Assembly (NCBI RefSeq): GCF_024495425.1
Contig: NZ_JANHJR010000003.1
Location: forward strand, 372,001-436,000
Reading direction: 5' to 3'
Length of the DNA stretch: 64,000 bases
Source: Haloarchaeobius litoreus
GTDB taxonomy: Archaea > Halobacteriota > Halobacteria > Halobacteriales > Natrialbaceae
This document shows positions 37,821-47,271 of this stretch, one piece after another. Position 1 is the stretch's first letter, and each line of letters begins with the position of its first letter. The position numbers were made by a program, and so were the translations under genes. Under the pieces are notes generated by a model. The model had not been told where the DNA came from and ran no database searches. It saw nothing but the letters and a program-made list of their open reading frames with translations.

Positions 37821-38705
37821 GTGTCACTACCGCCAGCGGTCAAGCGTGTCGCGTCGCTCGTCGTGGCGGTCGTCGCCATCGCACGGGACGAGCAGTTGAC
37901 GTTCCTCGCGGCGGCCATCGCCTACTACGCGTTCGTCTCGCTGTTCCCGCTCGCACTGCTCGTCGTCGCGGTGGCGACGGCGGTGGGCGGCGAGGAGCTC
38001 GCGAACGACGTGGTCGCGATGCTCGGCGAGACGCTCACGCCGGCGAGCCAGCAGGTGCTACGGGATGCACTGGTCGGCGGCCAGGGCCGCAGCGGCGCGA
38101 CCATCGTCGGCCTCGTGGTGCTCGTCTGGTCCGCGCTGAAGGTGTTCCGCGCCATCGACCGGTCGTTCTCGGCGGTGTACGGCCGCGGGCTGGAGGAGCC
38201 ACTCGGCGAGCAGCTCGTCGAGGCGGGCATCGGCCTCGCGGCCGTCGGCCTCGCCGGCGTGGTTGCGGCGGTGGTCACGGTCGCGGTCAGCCTGCTCGAC
38301 CTGCCGTACGGGAGCGTCGTCGGCGCGCTCGTCACCATCGTCGCGCTCGGACTGGTGTTCTTCCCGCTGTACTACATCTTCCCGCACGCCGAGGTGACCA
38401 TCCGCGAGGCGCTGCCCGGCTCGGTGTTCGCGGCGCTGAGCTGGACCGTCCTCAGCATCGTCTTCTCCGTCTACGCGACCGACTACGCCACGGCGTACGC
38501 GGTGTACGGCTTCGTCGGCGGTATCCTGCTGCTGGTGACGTGGCTCTACCTCGGCGCGCTCGTCCTGCTCGTCGGGGCGTCCCTGAACGCCGTGCTCGCC
38601 GGCCGGCCCATCGCGACCGAGGAGCTGGACGCGACGCTCGACCGGCACCTTCAAAGCGCGGGCCTGCGACAGGACGAAGCGACAAGGAACAGCGACGATG
38701 CCTGA
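37821..38705 (+). CDS. YihY/UPF0761 (BrkB-like) membrane protein
   Basis: 294 residues from the GTG at 37821, chosen because CTTTTT lies about 25-30 nt upstream and the protein begins where the family does; an ATG at 37737 would add 28 residues. It has six membrane helices with the family's FLAAAIAYYAFVSLFPLALL at the N-terminal side and ATYAVYGFVGG-like TAYAVYGFVGGILLLVTWLYLGALVLLVGASLNA at the end. The family's role is uncertain. It overlaps the next gene by 8 bp, so the two are coupled. Confidence 0.83.
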   Translation: MSLPPAVKRVASLVVAVVAIARDEQLTFLAAAIAYYAFVSLFPLALLVVAVATAVGGEELANDVVAMLGETLTPASQQVLRDALVGGQGRSGATIVGLVVLVWSALKVFRAIDRSFSAVYGRGLEEPLGEQLVEAGIGLAAVGLAGVVAAVVTVAVSLLDLPYGSVVGALVTIVALGLVFFPLYYIFPHAEVTIREALPGSVFAALSWTVLSIVFSVYATDYATAYAVYGFVGGILLLVTWLYLGALVLLVGASLNAVLAGRPIATEELDATLDRHLQSAGLRQDEATRNSDDA

Positions 38706-39375
38706 GGACGAGACGGACGACCCCACCGAGCAGGGCACCGACGCGACCGACGACGACGCACCAGCGAGCGAGGAGGACGCGGGCGGGGAACCGCCCGCGG
38801 ACGACGGACCGGACGATGGCGATACCTCCGGCGACGCTGGCGGCGCAGGTGGCGACGGGCCCGGCGACGGGGGTCCAGACGGCGACGGCGGAACCGGCAG
38901 CGACGGCTCCGGCGACGACGAAGACGACCGGACCGACCGTGAACGCGAGATCGACCGGCTGTACGAGCGGCTGGCCGACCTCGAAGACGAGGTGGCGGGC
39001 AGCCGCGCCAGCAAGGACTCCGTCGCCGACCTCCGCGAGGAGCTCGCCGAGTTCGAGGACGACGTCCAGTCCCGCACCGTCGACCGCGACGAGATGCGGG
39101 GCGAGCTCAAGCGCTACGTGCGCCGGAAGCTCCGCCGCGGTCACGCCCGCGGCTGGGGCCCGTACGTCGTCCTGCTCTACGGCACCGTGATGACGCTCGG
39201 GCTGCTCTACACGCCGCGGCTCCAGGGCGACGGCTGGGTCGTCCTCGCGATGATCATCATCTGGCTGTCGACGCTCGGGCTCTACGTGCTGTTCGTGCTG
39301 TTCGGGCTGACGTTCTCCGTCCTCGGGATTCCGGGGCGGCTCCGGGACCGCGTGCAGGAGTGGCGGTCGAGCTAG
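38698..39375 (+). CDS. Membrane protein with long acidic disordered N-terminus
   Basis: 225 residues. The first 80 are Asp/Gly/Glu/Thr-rich and certainly disordered, then a coiled coil (about 80-130, REREIDRLYERLADLEDEV), then a basic stretch and two or three membrane helices (about 150-212). The gene overlaps the YihY-like gene by 8 bp. Role unknown; it may be a membrane-tethered scaffold partner of that protein. Confidence 0.75.
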   Translation: MPEDETDDPTEQGTDATDDDAPASEEDAGGEPPADDGPDDGDTSGDAGGAGGDGPGDGGPDGDGGTGSDGSGDDEDDRTDREREIDRLYERLADLEDEVAGSRASKDSVADLREELAEFEDDVQSRTVDRDEMRGELKRYVRRKLRRGHARGWGPYVVLLYGTVMTLGLLYTPRLQGDGWVVLAMIIIWLSTLGLYVLFVLFGLTFSVLGIPGRLRDRVQEWRSS

Positions 39376-39426
39376 CGCCGACGCTCGCTGGCCGGACGCC
39401 GAAACGACGAAAAGACGGGTCGAGCT

Positions 39427-40779
39427 CTAGAACTTCTCGAGGTACCGGTCGAGCTCCCACTGGGAGACGTCGACGAGGTAGTCCTTGAACTCGGAGCGCT
39501 TGGCCTCGACGAACTTCTCGTAGACGTGCTCGCCGAGTGCGTTCGCGACGACCTCGTCCTCCTCCAGCGCGTCGACGGCCTCGCCGAGGTTCGACGGGAG
39601 CGTCTCGATGCCGTACTCCTCGCGCTTTGCCTCGTCGAACTCGTAGATGTTCTCGCGGACGGGAGCGGGGCAGTCGAGGCCCTTCTCGATGCCGTCGAGG
39701 CCGGCGTGGATGAGCGCGGCGAACGCGAGGTACGGGTTACACGACGGGTCCGGGAAGCGGGCCTCGATGCGGCTCGCCGCCGGGACGCGGGCGGCGGGCT
39801 TGCGGATGAGCGCGGAGCGGTTGCGGTCGGACCACGCGACGTAGACCGGGGCCTCGTAGCCGGGGACGAGGCGCTTGTAGGAGTTCACCGTCGGGTTCGT
39901 GACGGCGGTGATGGCGGGCGCGTGTTCGAGGATACCGGCGGTGAACTGCTTGGCCGTCTCGCTCAGGTTGAACTCGTCGTCGTCGTCGTGGAACGCGTTC
40001 TCGCCGTTCTGGAACAGCGAGATGTGGGTGTGCATGCCGGAGCCGTTGATGCGCGGGATGGGCTTGGGCATGAACGTCGCGTGCAGCTCGTGCTCGGCCG
40101 CGATGGCGCGGACGACCGACCGGAACGTCGCGACGTTGTCGGCCGTCGACAGCGCGTCGTCGTAGGTGAAGTTGATCTCGTGCTGGCCCTCGGCGACCTC
40201 GTGGTGGGACGCCTCGATGTCGAAGCCCATCGACTCCAGGCCGTAGATGATGTCACGGCGCACGTCGCTGGCGAGGTCCTTCGGCGCGAGGTCGAAGTAG
40301 CCGCCGGCGTCGTTGGTCTTCGTCGTCGCGTGGCCGTCCTCGTCCTCCTCGAACAGGAAGAACTCCGGCTCCGGGGCGGCGTTGATGTCGTACCCGAGCT
40401 CCTCGGCGCGCTCGATGGCGCGTTTGAGGACGCCACGCGGGTCGCCCGAGAACGGCTCGCCGCTGGAGGTGTCCATCACGTCACAGATGAGCCGTGCCGC
40501 GGCGCTCTCCTCGGTCTTCCGCCACGGGAGCACGGCGAAGGTGCTCGGGTCGGGTTCGAGGCGCATGTCCGACTCCTGGATGCGGACGAAGCCGTCGATG
40601 GACGACCCGTCGAAGTAGATCCCCTCCTCGAACGCCTTCTCGGCCTGGCTCGCCGGGACGGAGACGTTCTTGACGGTGCCGAGGATGTCCGTGAACTGGA
40701 GCCGCAGGAAGTCCACGTTCTGTTCCTCGATCTGTTCGAGCACCGCCTCCTCCTCCGCGCTGAAGTTTCCGCTTGTCAT
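39427..40779 (-). CDS. glnA: Glutamine synthetase (type I)
   Basis: A 450-residue GS. Family segments include the N-terminal [23 protein letters not shown], the metal and glutamate binding EPEFFLFE, the ATP region [12 protein letters not shown] and [25 protein letters not shown]. It condenses glutamate and ammonia to glutamine. No adenylylation-site tyrosine motif is evident. The divergent Lrp-type gene 126 bp away is the usual haloarchaeal neighbour; in Halobacterium an Lrp protein at this locus is reported to regulate glnA. Confidence 0.96.
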   Translation of the reverse strand: MTSGNFSAEEEAVLEQIEEQNVDFLRLQFTDILGTVKNVSVPASQAEKAFEEGIYFDGSSIDGFVRIQESDMRLEPDPSTFAVLPWRKTEESAAARLICDVMDTSSGEPFSGDPRGVLKRAIERAEELGYDINAAPEPEFFLFEEDEDGHATTKTNDAGGYFDLAPKDLASDVRRDIIYGLESMGFDIEASHHEVAEGQHEINFTYDDALSTADNVATFRSVVRAIAAEHELHATFMPKPIPRINGSGMHTHISLFQNGENAFHDDDDEFNLSETAKQFTAGILEHAPAITAVTNPTVNSYKRLVPGYEAPVYVAWSDRNRSALIRKPAARVPAASRIEARFPDPSCNPYLAFAALIHAGLDGIEKGLDCPAPVRENIYEFDEAKREEYGIETLPSNLGEAVDALEEDEVVANALGEHVYEKFVEAKRSEFKDYLVDVSQWELDRYLEKF

Positions 40780-40905
40780 CTTTCTGGTCGGCTAATCCAA
40801 CTATTGCCAGTACTAAAACCCTGCTGTTATACGCAAATCTCGACTGCTGGGGATGAAATTGGATGTTCGTAAACTTCTAATGGCTGGAGCCGTACCGTGG
40901 ATACA

Positions 40906-41364
40906 ATGACGTACGAAAATCTCGACGCGAAGTTGGTGAATGCACTTCTGGACAACGGTGACGCGAGCCTGCGGAGTCTCGCCGAGCAGCTCGACGTCTC
41001 CGTGACGACCGTCTCGAACCACGTCTCCGCCCTCGAAGAGGAGGGCGTCATCCGGGGCTACACACCGAAGGTCGACTACGACCTGCTCGGCTACGACGTG
41101 ACCGCCGTCCTCCAGCTCAAGGTCGAGGGGAACGCGCTGCCCGACATCACCGAGCGGCTCCGCTCGGAGAAGCAGATGGTCTCGGTCTACGAGGTCACCG
41201 GCGACTACGACGTCATCGCCATCGGGAAGTTCACCGACACCGACGGGATGAACGACCAGATCAAGCGGCTGCTCACCGACCCCGACATCAAGGAGTCGAA
41301 CACCAGCGTCGTGCTGAACTCGGTCTGCGAGAACGAGCAGTTCGCGCTCGAACTGAGCGACTGA
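40906..41364 (+). CDS. lrp: Lrp/AsnC family transcription regulator
   Basis: A 152-residue regulator. Residues 1-55 are a helix-turn-helix ([40 protein letters not shown]) and the rest is the RAM/AsnC ligand-binding domain ([18 protein letters not shown]). It probably binds the shared glnA-lrp intergenic region in response to an amino acid such as glutamine. GTAAACTT at 40869-40876, about 30 nt before the ATG, fits as the TATA-like box. Confidence 0.92.
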   Translation: MTYENLDAKLVNALLDNGDASLRSLAEQLDVSVTTVSNHVSALEEEGVIRGYTPKVDYDLLGYDVTAVLQLKVEGNALPDITERLRSEKQMVSVYEVTGDYDVIAIGKFTDTDGMNDQIKRLLTDPDIKESNTSVVLNSVCENEQFALELSD

Positions 41365-41492
41365 GGCGTCGGCTGTTCTCGCCCCGTCAGCACCTCCGAC
41401 GGAGCCGCCGCTCTCCGGGTCGGTCCGCGAAAGAAGAACTCGTTCGGGAGCTGTCCGGGCGCAGGTGGGGATGTGGGGTACCTAGCCGGTGT

Positions 41493-43145
41493 TCACATCG
41501 CACCGCCCATGCCGCCCATACCGCCCATGCCACCCATGCCGCCGGGTGCGCCGCCCTCGTCGTCGCCCTTGTCGGTGCTCAGGTCACCGGCGGCGATGAT
41601 GTCGTCGATCTTGAGGACGAGGTTCGCGGCCTCGGTGGCGGAGGTCAGCGCCTGCTCCTTGGAGTGAGCGGGCTCGACGATGCCGGCCTCGAACGTGTCC
41701 TCGACGTCGCCGCTGAAGACGTTCAGCCCGGCGCGCTTCTCGCCGCTCTCGTGGGCGGCGCGCAGGTCGACGAGCGTGTCGATGGAGTCCAGCCCGGCGT
41801 TCTCGGCGAGGACGCGGGGGACGAGCTCCAGCGAGTCGGCGAAGGCCTCGACGGCCAGCTGCTCGCGGCCCTCGACGCCGTCGGCGAAGTTGCGGAGCCG
41901 GTCCGCGACCTCGACCTCGATGGCACCGCCGCCGGCGACGACGCGGCCGTCGGAGACGGTCTGGGCGACGACGTCGAGCGCGTCGGTGACGCCGCGCTCC
42001 AGCTCGTCGACGACGTGGTCGGTGGAGCCGCGCAGGAGGAGCGTCACGCCGTGGGCGTTCTCCGCGCCCTTCACGTAGAACAGCTCGTCCTCCTCGTCGC
42101 GCTCGACGTTGCCGAAGCCGAGGTCCTCGGGACCGAAGTCGTCGAGGTCGGAGACGATGTTCGCGCCGAGGATCTCACGCAGGAAGCGCACGTCGGCCTT
42201 CTTCACGCGACGGACGGCGAGGATGCCCTCCTTCGCGAGGTAGTGCTGGGCGAGGTCGTCGATGCCCTTCTGGCAGAAGACGACGTCCGCGCCGGAGTCG
42301 ATGATCTGCTGGACCTTCTGCTTGAGCTGCTTCTCCTCCTGGTCGAGGAACTGCTGGAGCTGGCTCGGGTCCGTGACGTTGACCTCGGTGTCGACGTCGG
42401 TCTCCTCGATCTCGACGGCCTCGTTGAGCAGGAGGATGTTCGCCTCCTTGGCGGACTTCGGCATGTTGTCGTGGACGGGGTCCTTGTCGATGACCGCGCC
42501 CTTCAGGAGCTCGGAGTTGGAGGCGGACTGACCCGTCTGGGTCTCGATGTTGAGGTACTCCATGTCGACCTGACCCTCCACGGTGACCGAGCGGATGGCC
42601 TCGACGATGATGTTGGCGAGGTGCTCCTTGTCGAGTTCGGCACCCTTGCCGGTCATCGAGGTCTCGGCGACCTTCCGGAGGAGGTCCTCGTCGTCGGCGT
42701 CGACGTCCTCGGAGATGTCGTCGATCTCCTCGCGGGCCTGCTGGCTGGCGAGGTGGAAGCCCTTGATGATGGCGGTCGGGTGGATGTCCTGGTCGAGGAG
42801 GTCCTCGGCGTTCTTCAGGAGCTCACCCGCGATCGCGACGGCCGTCGTGGTGCCGTCGCCGGCCTCGTCCTCCTGGGTCTCGGCGACCTCGACGATCATC
42901 TCTGCCGTCGGGTTGTCGATGTCCATCTCCTTCAGGATGGTCACACCGTCGTTCGTGATGGTCACGTCGCCCATCGAGTCGACGAGCATCTTGTCCATCC
43001 CTTTCGGGCCGAGTGTGGAGCGTACGGCATCGGCGACCGCGCGAGCGGCCTGGATGTTGTAGTCCTGCGCGTCGCGGTCCTTGACGCGCTGGGATTCTTC
43101 GGACATCACGATCATCGGCTGTCCCTGCTGCATTCGCTGGCTCAT
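41493..43145 (-). CDS. Thermosome (group II chaperonin) subunit
   Basis: 550 residues from the ATG at 43145. It has the chaperonin ATP motifs GPKGMDKML and [15 protein letters not shown], the apical domain, GGGAIEVEV near 400 and the C-terminal GGM repeat tail typical of haloarchaeal CCT subunits. It forms a double-ring ATP-driven folding machine. Haloarchaea have two or three subunit genes; which one this is cannot be decided. The promoter at 43173 is strong and near-leaderless. Confidence 0.96.
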   Translation of the reverse strand: MSQRMQQGQPMIVMSEESQRVKDRDAQDYNIQAARAVADAVRSTLGPKGMDKMLVDSMGDVTITNDGVTILKEMDIDNPTAEMIVEVAETQEDEAGDGTTTAVAIAGELLKNAEDLLDQDIHPTAIIKGFHLASQQAREEIDDISEDVDADDEDLLRKVAETSMTGKGAELDKEHLANIIVEAIRSVTVEGQVDMEYLNIETQTGQSASNSELLKGAVIDKDPVHDNMPKSAKEANILLLNEAVEIEETDVDTEVNVTDPSQLQQFLDQEEKQLKQKVQQIIDSGADVVFCQKGIDDLAQHYLAKEGILAVRRVKKADVRFLREILGANIVSDLDDFGPEDLGFGNVERDEEDELFYVKGAENAHGVTLLLRGSTDHVVDELERGVTDALDVVAQTVSDGRVVAGGGAIEVEVADRLRNFADGVEGREQLAVEAFADSLELVPRVLAENAGLDSIDTLVDLRAAHESGEKRAGLNVFSGDVEDTFEAGIVEPAHSKEQALTSATEAANLVLKIDDIIAAGDLSTDKGDDEGGAPGGMGGMGGMGGMGGAM

Positions 43146-43172
43146 GGTCACTCGAATCTATGAATGTGATTC

Positions 43173-43181
43173 TATATAAAA
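43173..43181 (-). promoter_or_regulatory. TATA box of the thermosome gene
   Basis: Reads TTTTATATA on the minus strand, about 28 nt before the ATG. This is the strongest TATA match in the window, consistent with high and heat-inducible expression of haloarchaeal cct genes. Confidence 0.75.
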
Positions 43182-43350
43182 GTTGGTGGTCTGGTGCGAG
43201 TCGCCGACTACCCACGAACGGGGAGTGGCCGGTGAAACCGCAATACAATGCCCGGCTCTGTGGCACACATTGACAACAAGTAACACGACACAGGCGGGCC
43301 GACTTCGACCCTCACCCGGTCTTTTATATACTTCCGACGAACCCGTCGGG

Positions 43351-44106
43351 CTACCCCTCTGCGTCGACCGGTTCGACCACCATCGGCCCGTCGTTCGACG
43401 GGTCGTTCACCGCCGTCGACACCGGATAGGCCCGCATCCCGTCGGCCGGATACGGGTCGAGCAGGGCCGCCGCCTCGTCGGCGTCGCCGTGGAGCCACGT
43501 CCCGTACTCCTCGGGCGCGAGCAGCACCGCCATCCGGTGGTGGAGGTCCGCCACCAGCTCGTTCGGCTCCGTCGTCAGCACGGTGAACGAGACGTGGTGC
43601 TTCGTCTCCGGCTCCGCCGAGCCGCCGGCGAACGCGTCGAGGCCGGGCTGGCGCTCGACGCCCTCCCAGACCGCGAACAGGCCGGCCATCGCGAACGGCT
43701 CGTCGTCCTGCATCGTCACCCGGTAGGGCTGCTTGCTGCCGCCGCTACCGGTCTCGACCCACTCGTAGAAGCCGTCGGCGGGGACGAGACAACGGCCGGC
43801 CGTGGCCTCGTCGTCGCCACCGTCGCCCCCCGGGTTCGACTCGAACGCCCCACGGAACGTCGGTTTCTCCCGTACGGTCTCACAGCGCGCGTTGATGGGC
43901 TTGCTCGCGTCGGCCGGGTCGTCGGCCCACGACGGGACCAGTCCCCAGTTCGCGTACGTCAGCTCGTCGTCGCCGTCGCTCCGGATCACCGGGAGGTCCT
44001 GCCCCGGGGCGGCGTTGTACCGCGGCTCGAACCGCTCGGGGACCCGGACGTCGAACGCCGACGCCAGCTCGTCGGAGTCGACGAACAGGCTGTACCGTCC
44101 ACACAT
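43351..44106 (-). CDS. SRAP (YedK/HMCES-type) DNA-protein crosslink protein
   Basis: A 251-residue SOS-response-associated peptidase family protein. The catalytic Cys2 follows the initiator Met (MCGRYSLF); NAAPGQ, WGLVPSWADDP, PINARCETV, PADGFYEW and LHHRMAVLL are all present. Family members form a protective thiazolidine crosslink with abasic sites in single-stranded DNA. The residues needed (Cys2, Asn, Glu, His) are intact. The region between it and the thermosome gene (43152-43350) holds a second TATA-like CTTTTATATA at 43321. Confidence 0.93.
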   Translation of the reverse strand: MCGRYSLFVDSDELASAFDVRVPERFEPRYNAAPGQDLPVIRSDGDDELTYANWGLVPSWADDPADASKPINARCETVREKPTFRGAFESNPGGDGGDDEATAGRCLVPADGFYEWVETGSGGSKQPYRVTMQDDEPFAMAGLFAVWEGVERQPGLDAFAGGSAEPETKHHVSFTVLTTEPNELVADLHHRMAVLLAPEEYGTWLHGDADEAAALLDPYPADGMRAYPVSTAVNDPSNDGPMVVEPVDAEG

Positions 44107-44131
44107 GGCCGCACGTACGCACGGGACCTAC

Positions 44132-45256
44132 TTACGAGCGTGCATCGCGGTCGTCGTCCTCGTCCTCCCCACGGCGGTCGCGTCGCCGTCGGTCGGTGTC
44201 ACGCCGCTCCCGCCGTCGGTCGGTGTCACGCCGCTCCCGCCGTCGGTCGGTGTCACGCCGCTCCCGGCGCTCGTCGGACCCACGCCGCTCCCGCCGTCGG
44301 TCGGTGTCACGCCGCTCCCGGCGCTCGTCGGACCCACGCCGTTCCCGACGCTCGTCCCGGCTGCGCCTGTCGTGCTGGCCCCGCCGGTCGCGGTCGCTCC
44401 GTCCACGCCGCTCCCGTCGACCGTCGCGGTCACGACGCCGGTCCGGGTCGCGCCGGCTCGTCCGTGCCTCGGTGGGCTCCGGTTCCCCGGGTTCGACGTC
44501 CGGGTCGTAGCGCCCTTCGCTGCCGCCGGAGCCGCCGCCCCGCCGGTCGGCCACCGCCGCGGCCGTCTTCGACTTCACCGTCCCGCCCGCGTCGACGCTC
44601 TTCTTCGCGGTCTCCTTCGCCGCGAGCCAGGTCGTGTGCAGCGACTCAAACGTGTAGAAGCCCGCGAGGATGCAGCCGACGAACAGGAACAGCACGGCGT
44701 CGACCTCCCCGCCGAGCATCGGCACCGTCACGTTGTACTCGACACCCACCAGACTCAGTGCGAGCGTCGCCGTGCCGCCGACGCCGAAGCCCGCGTAGCG
44801 GCTCACCTTCTCCGCAGCGGTCAGCACCGTCCACACCAGTCCGGCCAGCGCCGCGATGGAGGCTATCGCGTCGAACACCCGGGCGGCGTACTCCTCGCCG
44901 ACGAGCAGGCCGATCGTCCGCCTGGCCAGCCGCCGCCCGACCGCCTTCGCCGTGACCACGAGCAGGCTCCCCGCGCCGAACACGAGCAGCCCGGTGACGA
45001 GCGTGTTGCCCTCGGCCAGCCCGAGGACCGTATCTACCACCGCCAGCGCGAGCCCCAGCGCGAGGCAGTACGCGGTCCCGGCCACCGCGTACCGTTTCCG
45101 CTCCGCCGTCGCGAGCAGCATCGGCACGACGGTCGCCGTCAGCCCGAACAGGAGCGGGACTGCGGGCGCTGTCGGTAGCAACGCGAGCATGAGCAGCGTC
45201 ACGACGACCCCCATCGCCGTCGCGTGTCGGAAATCGAGGTCCTCCCTCATGTCCAT
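44132..45256 (-). CDS. Membrane protein with Arg-rich 9-residue repeat tail
   Basis: 374 residues from the ATG at 45256. Six or more membrane helices occupy residues about 10-215. The C-terminal 130 residues are disordered and consist of Arg, Asp, Glu and Gly with the unit RRERRDTDR repeated; six exact-length 27-bp units are visible in the DNA (44188-44349). Such an Arg-rich tail is unusual in an acid-rich haloarchaeal proteome. No family recognised. An ATG two codons in (45250) is the alternative start. Confidence 0.75.
   Translation of the reverse strand: MDMREDLDFRHATAMGVVVTLLMLALLPTAPAVPLLFGLTATVVPMLLATAERKRYAVAGTAYCLALGLALAVVDTVLGLAEGNTLVTGLLVFGAGSLLVVTAKAVGRRLARRTIGLLVGEEYAARVFDAIASIAALAGLVWTVLTAAEKVSRYAGFGVGGTATLALSLVGVEYNVTVPMLGGEVDAVLFLFVGCILAGFYTFESLHTTWLAAKETAKKSVDAGGTVKSKTAAAVADRRGGGSGGSEGRYDPDVEPGEPEPTEARTSRRDPDRRRDRDGRRERRGRSDRDRRGQHDRRSRDERRERRGSDERRERRDTDRRRERRGSDERRERRDTDRRRERRDTDRRRERRDTDRRRRDRRGEDEDDDRDARS
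44188..44349. repeat. Six tandem 27-bp repeats inside the membrane-protein gene
   Basis: Units start at 44188, 44215, 44242, 44269, 44296 and 44323. Two versions alternate: GTCGGTCGGTGTCACGCCGC-type and GCTCGTCGGACCCACGCCG-type. All keep frame, encoding nine residues each. Copy number is likely variable between strains. Confidence 0.85.
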
Positions 45257-45353
45257 CGCCAACACGCGACGATGCGATAAAGTTACTGCCCGCTGTCAGG
45301 AACGAGGCTGGAGAAAACGGTACCACTGGAGTCGCGATGGAGTCGGGAGTCGC

Positions 45354-46214
45354 CTACTCCGCGTCGCCCTTCTCGATGGGTGCGCCCACGAGATTGCCCC
45401 ACTCGGTCCAGGAGCCGTCGTAGTTGATGGCGTCCTCGTAGCCGAGCAGCTCGTGGAGCGCGAACCAGGCGACCGACGAGCGCTCGCCGATGCGGCAGTA
45501 GGCGACGGTCGTCGAGTCGCCGTCGATGCCCTTGTCGGCGTACAGCTCCTTGATCTCGTCGGCGGTCTTGAACGTGCCGTCGTCGTTCGTCACGGCCGCC
45601 CACGAGATGTTCTGTGCGCCGGGGATGTGGCCGCCGCGCTGGGCGGTCTCCTGCAGTCCCGGGGGCGCGAGGATCTCGCCCGTGAACTCCTCGGGCGAGC
45701 GCACGTCGACGAGGGGGACGCCGCGCTCGATGGCGTTCTCGACGTCCTCGCGGTACGCGCGGATGCTCTCGCGCGGGCCGCTGGCGGTGTACTCGACGGC
45801 GTCGAACTCCGGCACGTCCGTCGTGAGCGGGTAGTCGTGTTCGAGCCAGTAGTCGCGGCCGCCGTCCATGAGCTTCACGTCGTCGTGGCCGTAGTACTTG
45901 AACTGCCAGTAGGTGTACGCCGCGAACCAGTTCGAGTTGTCGCCGTACAGCACGACCGTGGAGTCCTCGGTGATGCCGTGGCTGCCGAGCAGCTCCTCGA
46001 AGTCCGCCTTCGTGAGGATGTCGCGGGTGGTCTGGTCCTGGAGCTGTGTCTCCCAGTTGAAGCCGATGGCGCCGGGGGCGTGGCCCTCGTCGTACGCCTC
46101 GGTGTCCACGTCGACCTCCACGAGGCGGTGTGCGGGGTCGTCGCTCTGGAACTCGTCGAGGTGCCCCTCGACCCAGTCGGCCGAGACGAGCACGTCTTTC
46201 GCGTAGTCAGTCAT
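45354..46214 (-). CDS. Thiosulfate sulfurtransferase (rhodanese), TssA-like
   Basis: A 286-residue two-domain rhodanese. The C-terminal domain carries the active Cys in VAYCRIGERSSVAW; the N-terminal domain is the inactive copy (LVSADWVEGHLDEF...). The CRIGERSS loop is found in the haloarchaeal TssA type. It moves sulfur from thiosulfate to an acceptor. A second rhodanese gene is divergent from it 277 bp away. Confidence 0.9.
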   Translation of the reverse strand: MTDYAKDVLVSADWVEGHLDEFQSDDPAHRLVEVDVDTEAYDEGHAPGAIGFNWETQLQDQTTRDILTKADFEELLGSHGITEDSTVVLYGDNSNWFAAYTYWQFKYYGHDDVKLMDGGRDYWLEHDYPLTTDVPEFDAVEYTASGPRESIRAYREDVENAIERGVPLVDVRSPEEFTGEILAPPGLQETAQRGGHIPGAQNISWAAVTNDDGTFKTADEIKELYADKGIDGDSTTVAYCRIGERSSVAWFALHELLGYEDAINYDGSWTEWGNLVGAPIEKGDAE

Positions 46215-46216
46215 AC

Positions 46217-46240
46217 ACCCCTAGTTATCGCTACAGGGGT
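46217..46240. promoter_or_regulatory. Inverted repeat ACCCCT-N12-AGGGGT at the TssA-like start
   Basis: Arms 46217-46222 and 46235-46240, between a TATA-like GAATATA (minus strand, ending about 46241) and the ATG at 46214. This is a position where a repressor would block initiation. Candidate operator. Confidence 0.45.
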
Positions 46241-46491
46241 ATATTCCTGTTCCACACCGGCATCGTCCGCCGGTCATCGGCCGAAGCGGAGAGAATCGCC
46301 GGTGGTTGTCCGGGTCGTGGTCGTGAGCAGCTGGTGCACGGGCGGCCCCCACGGCGCGGTCACCCCCCGAACCCTCCATCGGCGGACATGTGTTCGCGGG
46401 CCAACAATCGGCAACGGTTGCCGCGCTCTACGAGACGGGGGGTTCCGCCGGCATCGTGGGTGCTTAACCGGCCCGTCCCGTACGACCGCCC

Positions 46492-47271
46492 ATGACAGAC
46501 GTGCCACGGGTGGTCTCCCGCGAGTGGCTCGCCGCCGAACTGGACCCGGTGCGAGTCGTCGACGTGCGCGACGCCTGGGAGTACGAGGGCATCGGCCACA
46601 TCCCCGGTGCGGTGTCGGTCCCCTTCGACTCGTTCCGTGACGAGGAAGGCGACGCCCCCGGCACCCTCCCCGACGTCGAGGACTGGAACGCGCTGCTCTC
46701 CCGGGCGGGTGTCGCGAACGACGACACGCTCGTCGTCTACGACGACACCCACGGCGTGTTCGCCGCTCGGTTCGTCGTCACCGCACTTGCGTACGGACAC
46801 GACGACGTCCACCTGCTCGACGGTGACTTCTCCGCGTGGCGACTCGACCACGCGACCGAGAGCGGGAGCCCGAACGTCGAGGAGACCGAGTACGAGGGCC
46901 GGTTCGACGACGACTGGCCGCTGGTCGACGCCGAGGACGTACTCGCCGCACTCGACACCGACGCGGTCCTCGTCGACACCCGGGAGGACTGGGAGTACGA
47001 GGAGGGCCACATCCCCGGCGCGCAGCTGCTCGACTGGCGCGAGTTCGTCGACGAGGAGACACGTGGACTGAAACCCGAGGCCGAGCTCAGGGAACTACTC
47101 GAGTCGCGCGGAATCACGCCCGACCGGCGGGTCATCCTCTACTGCAACACCGCCCGGCGCATCAGCCACACCTACCTCGTTCTCGACCACCTCGGCTACG
47201 AAGATGTCTCCTTCTTCGAGGGGAGCCTCACCGAGTGGGAGACCGTCGACGGCCCCATCGAGACCAGCTAG
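46492..47271 (+). CDS. Thiosulfate sulfurtransferase (rhodanese), TssB-like
   Basis: A 259-residue two-domain rhodanese. The C-terminal active-site loop reads ILYCNTARRISHTY, different from its neighbour's CRIGERSS, so the substrate or acceptor may differ. The N-terminal domain is VVSREWLAAELDPVRVVDVRDAWEYEG. It is divergent from the TssA-like gene and its stop overlaps the convergent AI-2E-type gene by 4 nt. Confidence 0.9.
   Translation: MTDVPRVVSREWLAAELDPVRVVDVRDAWEYEGIGHIPGAVSVPFDSFRDEEGDAPGTLPDVEDWNALLSRAGVANDDTLVVYDDTHGVFAARFVVTALAYGHDDVHLLDGDFSAWRLDHATESGSPNVEETEYEGRFDDDWPLVDAEDVLAALDTDAVLVDTREDWEYEEGHIPGAQLLDWREFVDEETRGLKPEAELRELLESRGITPDRRVILYCNTARRISHTYLVLDHLGYEDVSFFEGSLTEWETVDGPIETS

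Noticed and set aside
44188-44349. CRISPR-like array
   Set aside because: The 27-bp units are tandem without spacers and keep a reading frame, so this is a coding repeat. No CRISPR array or cas gene is in the window.
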